DNA from: CAINVV01 sp963663675
Lineage (GTDB): Bacteria; Bacteroidota; Bacteroidia; Bacteroidales; Prolixibacteraceae
Assembly: GCA_963663675.1 (NCBI GenBank)
Contig: OY760498.1
Location: forward strand, 3,658,001 to 3,722,000
Direction: 5' to 3'
Length of the DNA stretch: 64,000 nt
A program made the translations under genes and the position numbers. Below the pieces are notes generated by a model. That model was not told the DNA's origin. It made no database searches and saw only the letters and a program-made list of their open reading frames with translations. This document shows, piece by piece, positions 1 through 7,492 of this stretch; position 1 is the stretch's first letter, and each line of letters starts with the position of its first letter.

Positions 1-305
1 GGATGGGATCTTGGAGTGGTGTCGGAGGTAAACTAAAGGAAACTGGTTACGTACATTGGAAAAGTACAAATACCGGGGCAGTCAATTCAATTGGAATGAC
101 ATTTTTACCAGGCGGAACCCGTAGTAGCTTTGATGGATCAGACTTCTGGGGTATTACTGAAAGGGGTGTGTGGTGGAGTTCAACAGAGGATCTTAATCGG
201 TCATATCGTTGGGCATGGACTTATACTACCGGTTACTTAACAGCTGGGTTATGGACAGCTGCTTATTTTGTAAATGATGGAATTTCTGTTCGCTGTATGC
301 GATAG
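1..305 (+). CDS. FISUMP-domain protein, C-terminal part only
   Basis: The reading frame is open at the left edge of the window, so only the last ~100 residues are present. The pattern FLPGG, then WWSSTE, and a final SVRCMR just before the stop is the hallmark of the Fibrobacter succinogenes major paralogous domain (FISUMP, TIGR02145), usually found at the C-terminus of secreted or lipoprotein-anchored Bacteroidota and Fibrobacter proteins. The biochemical role of the domain is not known. The gene converges on a truncated TonB-receptor fragment 5 bases away. The real start lies outside the window. Confidence 0.8.
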   Translation, partial: MGSWSGVGGKLKETGYVHWKSTNTGAVNSIGMTFLPGGTRSSFDGSDFWGITERGVWWSSTEDLNRSYRWAWTYTTGYLTAGLWTAAYFVNDGISVRCMR

Positions 306-310
306 ACAAA

Positions 311-643
311 TCAATAATTACATAGAACCTCATTGGTGGACATTCCGGTGATTTGGGTCAGGTTTTTATTCAGGATAATCCATTTTTTTACAGTTTTATA
401 CCCAACAAAGCTGCAGGATATCTGATAATTTCCTTCGGGAAGCGATAATGAATAATTTCCGGAGTTATTGCTGTGTGTTCCTTTCCCCGATTCATTTTCA
501 TATAAGGTTACTCCTGCCAAAAACGCATTATTTTCAGCATCGGTTATTTTACCTTTTATGGTGTAGATACTTTGTGAATAGCCAGGATGAATACAAACGA
601 GAAAAGAAAATACCAATCCTGAAACAAATTTTCTAAACAGCAT
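311..643 (-). pseudogene. Truncated SusC/TonB-receptor N-terminus (CarboxypepD_reg-like domain only)
   Basis: From the Met at 643 there is a clear signal peptide (MLFRKF, a hydrophobic stretch, then GYSQS) followed by one carboxypeptidase-regulatory-like beta-sandwich: IKGKITDAENN, LAGVTLYENESGKGTHS, GNYSLSLPEGNYQISCSFVGYK. In the family this module precedes the plug and 22-strand barrel of TonB-dependent receptors. Here the protein stops after about 110 residues with an unrelated tail and no plug or barrel. A start at 688 is possible but adds residues before the signal peptide. The likeliest reading is a receptor gene cut by rearrangement; a small stand-alone exported domain protein cannot be excluded. 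Confidence 0.55.
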
Positions 644-750
644 ATTAAAAAACCGGGATAAATATAATACTCCGCAATATTGAACCAAAAGGGTTGTTGA
701 GCTAAGTTAATATTTGATATTTGTTTTCAAGATTTAAGCTGCTATTTTTT

Positions 751-945
751 CTAAAGATACCTGGTATCTGAGATTTGGTTTTTGCATTGTAGCGTGATGT
801 GTTTTTTTTGCAAATCATACTCTTGCAGATAAACTTCATCACCAAACTGAAAATCTCTATCGTTTATTCGGTGCTCAAATGTTTTTGTCCCATTTTATAC
901 GTCAGAGAAAAATGGTTGGACCGTTTTTAAATAATGTGTTTTAAT
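751..945 (-). pseudogene. DUF3850 (ASCH-like) remnant with in-frame stop
   Basis: Reading the minus strand in one frame gives THYLKTVQPFFSDV, a TAA stop at 897-895, then NGTKTFEHRINDRDFQFGDE and VYLQEYD, ending at TAG (753-751). The LK-x-x-Q/P-FF, TFE-R and NDRDF-GD signature is what I know from DUF3850, a small ASCH/PUA-like domain family. The expected start ATG is ATT (945-943), and one Lys-type codon has become TAA, so the gene is dead. It was found by direct translation and is too broken to form a normal open frame. Confidence 0.6.
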
Positions 946-1009
946 TGAATACCAGAATAATCCCTTTTATTGCTCGTAATTGTTAATTTTTTATCCAATA
1001 AGGTGTTGA

Positions 1010-2212
1010 CTATAAGAAATCGGTTAAGAATTTCCTCAGAGGGATATGAATAATACCTTCATAACTTGTCCCTGAATAATCATCCAAAGTGATTACATAT
1101 TTGGGATAATTATCTTTTATAGCCATCAGATTTCCAAATTCCCGTTCCATGGTTTGTTTCTCAGTAATTCTTAAGGCAACCTGAATGTATATTTTTTCAG
1201 ATTGACGTTCACCAATGAAATCGATTTCTTTTTCATTCTGCTTTCCAATCAGAACCGAATAACCAATCGATTTAAGATGAAGATAAACCGTATTTTCAAT
1301 GATTTGGCCCAAATCAAAGGGAGAAAAACCTGCTATGGAATTCCTTAATCCAATATCGTTAAAATAATATTTTTCGCCAACTTCAAAAACCTTTTTGCCC
1401 TGAATGTCAGACCGCTGAACATTCGATATCAACATAGCAGTTGTGAGATAATTCAGATAATTTAGGATCGCTGTTATTGAAATAGAGACATTTTGAGATT
1501 TCAGGAAATTACCTATTCCTCTTGCAGAAATGAGGTTGCCGGTCTCGTTGGCCAAATATTTAATAAGCCTGACCAGAAAATCAACATTCCGTACTTCAAA
1601 CCTTGAAACAACATCCCTGAAAAGAATTGACTGGCTTATATTTTTGAGATAATCAAAAACGGTTTCATCCGTAAGGTCCAAGTGAATTAAATATGGAAGC
1701 CCACCATATTTCAGATACTTTTCGAGACTATCGGAAGCATTTTCAAGCCTATGAAAAATTAAGAATTCAGGATAACTCAATGCATAGACAGGTATTTCGA
1801 TGTATCTGCCACCTAAGTAGGTTCCCAGTTCTCCGGAAAGAATATGGGCATTGCTCCCAGTGCAATAAATATCATATCCACCTTCAGCAAGAAGACTCCT
1901 TAGTGTTTTTTCAAATTCAGGAACCATTTGAATTTCGTCAATCATCAGAAAATTCAGTTCATCGGCTTTTGATACTGATTTAATGTATTTGTAAAGAGAA
2001 TCTGAAGTTGTAAGTTTTTCAAATTCGTTCGTTTCCAGATTGATGTATATAATGTTAGGATTTGGGAACTTCTCCTTGATACTGTCCATTGCCTGAAACA
2101 ATAGGTAGCTTTTACCAACTCTCCGCTGTCCAATCAGTACCTTAATTATCTCCTTACCAATATAACGGTCAATGCTTTTTTTATAGATTTCCCGGGTAAT
2201 GTATTTTTTCAT
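1010..2212 (-). CDS. AAA+ ATPase with DUF4143 C-terminal domain
   Basis: The protein has 400 residues. A Walker A loop GQRRVGKS lies at about 28-35 and a Walker B strand LMIDE at about 89-93. The sensor-like YCTGSNA comes next, and the tail contains GKQNEKEIDFI, the nuclease-like signature of the DUF4143 domain. This is the widespread 'archaeal-type' ATP-binding family of bacterial accessory regions; its function is unsettled and defence or selfish-element roles have been proposed. The gene stands alone between decayed sequence and a HipAB pair. A perfect inverted repeat starts 4 bases upstream of the start codon and is likely its operator. Length and motifs look intact. Confidence 0.85.
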   Translation of the reverse strand: MKKYITREIYKKSIDRYIGKEIIKVLIGQRRVGKSYLLFQAMDSIKEKFPNPNIIYINLETNEFEKLTTSDSLYKYIKSVSKADELNFLMIDEIQMVPEFEKTLRSLLAEGGYDIYCTGSNAHILSGELGTYLGGRYIEIPVYALSYPEFLIFHRLENASDSLEKYLKYGGLPYLIHLDLTDETVFDYLKNISQSILFRDVVSRFEVRNVDFLVRLIKYLANETGNLISARGIGNFLKSQNVSISITAILNYLNYLTTAMLISNVQRSDIQGKKVFEVGEKYYFNDIGLRNSIAGFSPFDLGQIIENTVYLHLKSIGYSVLIGKQNEKEIDFIGERQSEKIYIQVALRITEKQTMEREFGNLMAIKDNYPKYVITLDDYSGTSYEGIIHIPLRKFLTDFL

Positions 2213-2215
2213 TTT

Positions 2216-2269
2216 GTATTTATAAATGACAAACGTACAAATATAACTATTTTTGTCATTTATAAATAC
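2216..2269. promoter_or_regulatory. Perfect 18-bp inverted repeat upstream of the DUF4143 ATPase
   Basis: Arm 2216-2233 (GTATTTATAAATGACAAA) is the exact reverse complement of arm 2252-2269, separated by 18 bases. It directly precedes the ATPase start codon (2212, minus strand), where a promoter or operator is expected. A repressor-binding site is the simplest reading; an RNA hairpin in a 5' leader is the alternative. Confidence 0.6.
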
Positions 2270-2275
2270 ATAGTT

Positions 2276-2804
2276 TTAGTAAAAATGAATTGGGAGAAGT
2301 GAGATACTGGAGTGCCTTTTTTGTGCTGCTGAATGCTGTATAATATTATATTTTGCGATTTCACTTATCTATATCTATCACATAATCAATGCGATGCAAT
2401 TTTGCATTATTCACTGGCAGTCAAAAGGTCATCAGTTCGATTTCGATATTATCCACTGAAAATCAAGGGGTTACAATGTGAATTGTGACTCTTTTTTGTT
2501 ATATGTAGTTCTGCATTTTAGCTTTGCGTGAAACATGGGGCTGTTGTAAAAAATAAGCCTAACCTCCGAGTAGTCCTTAAGGATGCACTTTCCAAACTCC
2601 TTTTGGTCGATGTCTTAAATATTGGTGATCCGCCCCTTAAATCAAAATAAATAAATTTCATGTTGTATATTTTCATCATTTTGCTTATTTTTGTTGTAAA
2701 TAGTCAACATTTATAGTTGAAATACCCATGAGACAATTATCACATTAACCTAAAATGAATATGTGGGTATTCCATGCTACCTTTAAAAAACAATTTATAT
2801 ACGC
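2276..2804. other. Non-coding stretch with tRNA-3'-end-like scar and terminator-like hairpin
   Basis: No intact gene is seen. At 2431-2447 the sequence ATCAG-TTCGATT-TCGAT mimics a tRNA T-arm (canonical closing strand would be CTGAT), and 2448-2460 looks like an acceptor-end remnant. About ten bases on, an 8-bp stem (2470-2477 with 2482-2489, one T-G pair) runs into a T-rich stretch. A tRNA 3' end plus terminator without the rest of the tRNA is the usual trace of an integration event. A degenerate minus-strand peptide around 2560-2640 was not recognised. Confidence 0.35.
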
Positions 2805-3101
2805 ATGAATAGCAAAAAGCAACTATTGTTCCCCAAACATAAATTGGTACTGGAACAAGTAGGAGAAAATATAAAACTGGCACGAAAGCGCAGGAAGCTT
2901 ACCACCATACAAGTGAGTGAAAGGGCTGGTATTGACAGAACCACTTTATACCAGATAGAAAGAGGCAACGGAAGCGTGTCAATGGCCGCTTATTTTAATA
3001 CGCTAAGAGTATTGGGGTTGCAGGATGATTTTTTGAAATTGGCTGCCGATGATAGTTTCGGCAGAAAATTACAAGACCTTGAATTAATCGGGAAGAAATA
3101 A
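2805..3101 (+). CDS. HipB-like XRE-family antitoxin/repressor
   Basis: A 98-residue protein with one HTH_XRE domain at about 18-72: GENIKLARKRRKLT, then QVSERAGIDRTTLYQIERGN (two helices of the HTH), then YFNTLRVLGL. It ends one base before the start of a HipA-like kinase gene, the standard antitoxin-first order of type II hipBA modules. By family knowledge it binds its own promoter and neutralises HipA. The start at 2805 is the only ATG that keeps the full HTH; the 500 bases upstream hold no gene, so the promoter is presumably there. Confidence 0.85.
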   Translation: MNSKKQLLFPKHKLVLEQVGENIKLARKRRKLTTIQVSERAGIDRTTLYQIERGNGSVSMAAYFNTLRVLGLQDDFLKLAADDSFGRKLQDLELIGKK

Positions 3102-3102
3102 A

Positions 3103-4353
3103 ATGGCTGCTTCAAAAACTGATATACTGGTCTATGCGCATTGGTTCGGAATGGAAGAACCGAAGTGTATAGGTATGCTTAATGCACAAAAAGTTAAAGG
3201 TAAAAAGGCTTTTAGTTTTGAATACGATCCAGCTTGGATAAGGTCAAAAGAACAGATGCTTTTAGATCCTGATATTACCTGGTATACCGGACTACAATAT
3301 CCGAATGGGAAGGAAAATTTCGGGGTGTTTCTGGATTCAATGCCAGATACATGGGGCAGAAAACTAATGAGAAGAAGGGCTTCACAAAAAGCCAAAGAGG
3401 AAGGAAAGGCTGCACCAACTTTGTATGATATTGATTATTTACTGGGAGTAGCTGATGAAAGCCGGATGGGTGCCTTGCGTTTCAAACTGGATGCCAACGG
3501 ACCATTCCTGGATAATAATCTCCTTAACCCAACACCACCAACGACCAGCATAAAGGAATTACAATATGCTGCTAAAATATTGGAATCAGATGAAGATAGT
3601 GTTGCTGTAAAAAAATGGTTGGCGATATTGATTGCACCAGGTTCTTCATTAGGGGGTGCCAGGCCAAAAGCCAATGTCAAAGATGAGCATGGTGAATTGT
3701 GGATAGCCAAGTTTCCGTCCAGAAGTGATACTTATGATAAAGCCGCCTGGGAGTATTTGGCCTATCAACTGGCAATAAAAGCCGGGATTCAAATGGCAGA
3801 ATCAAGAATCGAAAAGATTTCCGGAAAGCATCATACTTTTTTCACCAGGCGATTCGACAGGCTTAACGGAGAAAGGATACACTTTGCGAGTGCAATGACC
3901 ATGACTGGCAATAACGAAGATACCATCAAAGAAAGTCCTGCCGGTTATTTGGATATTGCAGAGTTCATACAATTCAATGGTGCACAGAACACTTTTAATC
4001 TGGGCCAATTATGGCGCAGGATCGTTTTTAACATAGCCATCTCGAATACCGATGACCATTTGAGAAATCACGGTTTTATCCTAACTAAAGATGGTTGGAT
4101 TCTTTCCCCGGCGTATGACATTAACCCTTTGATCGATAAGGATGGACTTGCTTTGAATATTGATACTGAAAATAATGCCTTGGATTTTGAACTCGCCAAA
4201 AGCGTAGGTGGGTATTTTCAACTTTCAGATTCATCGATGGATACAATCTTGCATGAAGTTAAAACTGTCGTAAGCAACTGGGAAAAAATTGCTCAGAGAA
4301 TTGGAATTTCAAGGTCAGAAATGGAAATGATGGCTTCTGCCTTCAAATATTAG
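3103..4353 (+). CDS. HipA-like serine/threonine kinase toxin
   Basis: At 416 residues this is close to E. coli HipA (440). The N-terminal subdomain is followed by the phosphate loop PGSSLGGARPK (about 178-188), the catalytic loop NTDDHLRNHGF (about 314-324) and the Mg-binding YDINP (about 336-340), so all kinase motifs are present. HipA homologues phosphorylate glutamyl-tRNA synthetase or related targets and slow growth; the target here is unknown. The gene is translationally linked to the HTH gene (TAA, one base, ATG). Motifs are intact, so the toxin should be active. The 286 bases downstream contain no clear gene. Confidence 0.88.
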   Translation: MAASKTDILVYAHWFGMEEPKCIGMLNAQKVKGKKAFSFEYDPAWIRSKEQMLLDPDITWYTGLQYPNGKENFGVFLDSMPDTWGRKLMRRRASQKAKEEGKAAPTLYDIDYLLGVADESRMGALRFKLDANGPFLDNNLLNPTPPTTSIKELQYAAKILESDEDSVAVKKWLAILIAPGSSLGGARPKANVKDEHGELWIAKFPSRSDTYDKAAWEYLAYQLAIKAGIQMAESRIEKISGKHHTFFTRRFDRLNGERIHFASAMTMTGNNEDTIKESPAGYLDIAEFIQFNGAQNTFNLGQLWRRIVFNIAISNTDDHLRNHGFILTKDGWILSPAYDINPLIDKDGLALNIDTENNALDFELAKSVGGYFQLSDSSMDTILHEVKTVVSNWEKIAQRIGISRSEMEMMASAFKY

Positions 4354-4639
4354 TTTAGAAGAACAAGAATCCTTAACTATGCGCATCTCGCAAAATTGTC
4401 TATAAAGACAAAATATGAGTTTTGTCCCGAAATGATCTTTGAATCTGCACGGATTTGTACACAATTTACCTTATCAGGATTTCAGACCTTTGTTATCTCC
4501 AACCCTGGCTGATTGGAATGTTATCGTCCTCGACGTCGATGTTGGTCGACAATTCGCTTAAAATTTCACTATCCAGGAATTGATTTTCTGAGGTACTGCC
4601 AGTAACCTCAAAGTTGGACGAAAGAACTGGCAAGAATGA

Positions 4640-5086
4640 TCAATGCGAATATTGAGTAATTTTATTCTTCAATTCTTTTATGGCATTTTCAACAATGTCC
4701 CTATCTTCCGGCTTAAGTCCGACATGCTGCATTGCTCCGGTAAAGGTTGAAAAGACCTCAATATTAAAAGGCAAACCATGAGCTTCGTTTTTAAAAAGAA
4801 GGGAAAATAATGTAACATTTGGAGAAGCGGTCAGCAAAGCCATTGCTCTCTTGGCAGACAGCACTGAATGGGCTTTTAAATATTCACAAAAAGTCTTGAT
4901 CTCATAACTTCTTATCCTGGAATCTGCTTCTCTTAAATCAATAAATAAATTAAAAGTCGGATTAAAGTCAAGGTCTGAGTATAGTTCTTTATGATAATCT
5001 ATTAAATTTTCCAAAAATATTGAGCCATGGCAGTAATCAAGGATGATCTTTTTTTCCGGAAGAATTTTGTACTGTATGGGTTGCAT
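4640..5086 (-). CDS. STAS/SpoIIAA-like small protein of unknown function
   Basis: About 148 residues from the Met at 5086 (an upstream Met at 5116 would add ten residues). The pattern YKILPEKKIIL-YCHGSI, LFIDLREADSRI and the alternation of strands and helices resembles the STAS-fold 'SpoIIAA-like' proteins common in Bacteroidota, which have no assigned role. There is no signal peptide, so it is cytoplasmic. It is monocistronic: a 250-base gap separates it from the carbohydrate cluster and a 286-base gap from hipA. Function is not assigned. Confidence 0.55.
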   Translation of the reverse strand: MQPIQYKILPEKKIILDYCHGSIFLENLIDYHKELYSDLDFNPTFNLFIDLREADSRIRSYEIKTFCEYLKAHSVLSAKRAMALLTASPNVTLFSLLFKNEAHGLPFNIEVFSTFTGAMQHVGLKPEDRDIVENAIKELKNKITQYSH

Positions 5087-5366
5087 CAGGTTAAGTTTAA
5101 GCCAAGTTTCTTCCAATAGACAATCTATTCATGAAATTTCCATGAATCCTTCTTTTATTCATTAATCCGAAAACTACTCAAAAGGTTACCCCGCTTTAAG
5201 GAGAAAAATGAATTATTTACTCATTTTCTACTTTTTTCAGGCCGAATGGCCATATGGGAAAGAAGACCTGTTAGCTAATTCACGTGAGGGTTACGTTCAA
5301 CCCGCTTTATGATTTAGAAACTGTTTAAACAGTCTCTAAATCCGGATGGAGAATCAAGTCATTTAT

Positions 5367-7460
5367 CTACCCGCACAAAACCAGCCTTATCTGCCAGGGA
5401 CCAACAGCCGGAATGACAAATTTTTGGTAGGGACCATCATTCCCGGATGCATTGATAATTGTCTCTTTGCATTGCATATCAAAAAGATGGATTGCATTTT
5501 TATCCGTTTTCAGCATTAAAACCACATCTTCAGCCTGATCAAATGACGAGTTGGTGAAAGAAAGGGCTATCTTTCCATGATCCGGTTCGCGTATCCAAAG
5601 ATTCATTTTCTGAAATGAGGCTATATAACCAGGGAGCGAATCTTTTGACAGCCAACGGAAAACAGATTTCATCTGTGAACTTTTGGACAGGTTGCCCATA
5701 AATGTCCAGGGATAATACCCTGCCACACATATTCGTCCTCCCAGTTTATTTTCAAATACTCCCGAGGTACAAGGTTCTACTTCTTTGCCGGTATAGTCGA
5801 CCAGGAAAGAAAGTACCCGGGCCTTTTCATTCGTCTTTCGGAGCGAGTAAGCGGGAGAATTCCAGAAGGACTGACGGTTGTCCCGCTTGCGTCCGGCAAA
5901 ATTTCCGTTCAACGGATGGTCCGTAAATTTTTCGATACGGTCCTTATTCTCAGAATTTACTACGTCAAAACCGGTAAGTTCGCCAAATCCCAACTCGTTC
6001 AACTGCTCCAACGTTGGCGCATCAATATAAACACCCCTGGACAGAAGGTTGGTGATTTCATCTTTCGAAAGTGCGAAAATATTATCCTTCCCCAGTATTG
6101 TTACAGCGGCATGTTCATTTGAATAACATATTGGCAGCCCTATATCGTAAAACTCGTGGTTAACAACCGGATTTCCATAACTGGTCCACTTGCCCTTGTC
6201 GAGGTTGCCGGTGATGTAACTGTCTTTGTTCCAAAAAGTCTGAACACCGGTTATCGGGGAACGACCCAGCGATCTGACCAGGAGGTCGAAGAACGGACGC
6301 GATTCCTGCAATCGGGTCACCAGCGCCTCATATTCGTCCAGTGGCTCATCGTACATCGACAGTACGTTGAAAGCGGCACCAGTACAACCTGCTGCGATGT
6401 GCGAACAGGCCTCCAAAACCACGCTGTTGGCAGCTTTTTTTAACCGCTGGTAGGGGAAATTTTCAATTTCCGACTGGATGGAAATTACCTCTTCCGGCAA
6501 CATAGAAACCTGCCTGCCCACATCGTGCGACTTCCCGACCAGTTCCCGGGTGTTTGAGTCTTCATAAAACCCACCCCCGGGGCGCCACATGACCGGGGAA
6601 TGATTTGGTCCGGCAAGGATTTTAGCCCAGTTGTCAAAGTCGTAGCCTTCATAAAAGCGGTCACCTGTCATAAATCCCAGGCTGATACCCGGGTTGATTT
6701 TATGCACTGTCTCTTCAATCAGTCCGAATAAATGCGCGATGGTGTTCCGGTTGTGCTGAAGCCAGGCTTTCCTGATTTCCAGCTTGTTTTCCTGAGAATC
6801 TTCATTGAATGCTTTTTTCAGGCTTTCCCGTGTATATTTTTTACCTGTCTCCTTTTCAAAAATATTCAGGCAGTTATCACAAAAACATCCATTGCCGACA
6901 GGCATATGGCCAAACCTGATATCGTCATCAATCCAGATGTAATCCGGATTTGCATTGGCTGCATACTGGTATATCTGCCGGATGTATCCCTTCATATTTT
7001 CATCATTCGGGCAATAAGATCCATTGCAGACAGCCCCGTCAATATTGGTCATATAAGTATAGTTTCCATGCAGCGAGTTGTCGAGGTTCTCGTTGTGATG
7101 GCCAATGGATGAGAGTATATTGATTCCGGTCCTGTATCCCCGTTTTCTTGCCTGGACCATCCTTCCTTTCAGTATATCAGCCCTTTGCCTGAAAACATCA
7201 AGAGGTATGGGTGGGTGCGTTTCGGAAGAAAAAAAGGTGATTTCATCCGTTACATTTTTGTGCTTATCGAATAAATCGAAAAGTTCATTGCATCGGGTAT
7301 CAGACATCCACACCGGGACCCCGATACGAAAGGAAATAAACGCTTTTTCAATCTTTGCACCGGATGCCGGTGATCCTGAAACCGGATTTTCCTGCTTTGG
7401 GGATCCCAGATTACAGCTGAAATTCAGAAATGCAATAATCGAAACAATTAATTTATTCAT
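5367..7460 (-). CDS. Lipoprotein with TIM-barrel glycoside-hydrolase-like fold
   Basis: A 697-residue protein with a lipoprotein signal (hydrophobic segment ending FSC, Cys at about 16). The N-terminal ~380 residues look like a TIM barrel: WIDDDIR with acidic residues at a strand end, then a CFCDNCL cysteine cluster and a MWRPGGGFYE segment. A Rossmann-like middle part and a C-terminal beta-sandwich follow, an architecture reminiscent of GH42-type beta-galactosidases (barrel, trimerisation domain, sandwich). I cannot assign a CAZy family. It is the last gene of the minus-strand carbohydrate block, 32 bases after the GH95-like gene, so it probably works at the cell surface on the same glycan. 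Confidence 0.55.
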   Translation of the reverse strand: MNKLIVSIIAFLNFSCNLGSPKQENPVSGSPASGAKIEKAFISFRIGVPVWMSDTRCNELFDLFDKHKNVTDEITFFSSETHPPIPLDVFRQRADILKGRMVQARKRGYRTGINILSSIGHHNENLDNSLHGNYTYMTNIDGAVCNGSYCPNDENMKGYIRQIYQYAANANPDYIWIDDDIRFGHMPVGNGCFCDNCLNIFEKETGKKYTRESLKKAFNEDSQENKLEIRKAWLQHNRNTIAHLFGLIEETVHKINPGISLGFMTGDRFYEGYDFDNWAKILAGPNHSPVMWRPGGGFYEDSNTRELVGKSHDVGRQVSMLPEEVISIQSEIENFPYQRLKKAANSVVLEACSHIAAGCTGAAFNVLSMYDEPLDEYEALVTRLQESRPFFDLLVRSLGRSPITGVQTFWNKDSYITGNLDKGKWTSYGNPVVNHEFYDIGLPICYSNEHAAVTILGKDNIFALSKDEITNLLSRGVYIDAPTLEQLNELGFGELTGFDVVNSENKDRIEKFTDHPLNGNFAGRKRDNRQSFWNSPAYSLRKTNEKARVLSFLVDYTGKEVEPCTSGVFENKLGGRICVAGYYPWTFMGNLSKSSQMKSVFRWLSKDSLPGYIASFQKMNLWIREPDHGKIALSFTNSSFDQAEDVVLMLKTDKNAIHLFDMQCKETIINASGNDGPYQKFVIPAVGPWQIRLVLCG

Positions 7461-7492
7461 TGTTACAGTTTATTTGTTTGGAATTCAATACC

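Noticed and set aside
4483..4630. Minus-strand peptide of about 49 codons (ending NIPISQGWR) after hipA
   Set aside because: It has no start codon and no family I recognise; it may be a gene remnant but cannot be supported.
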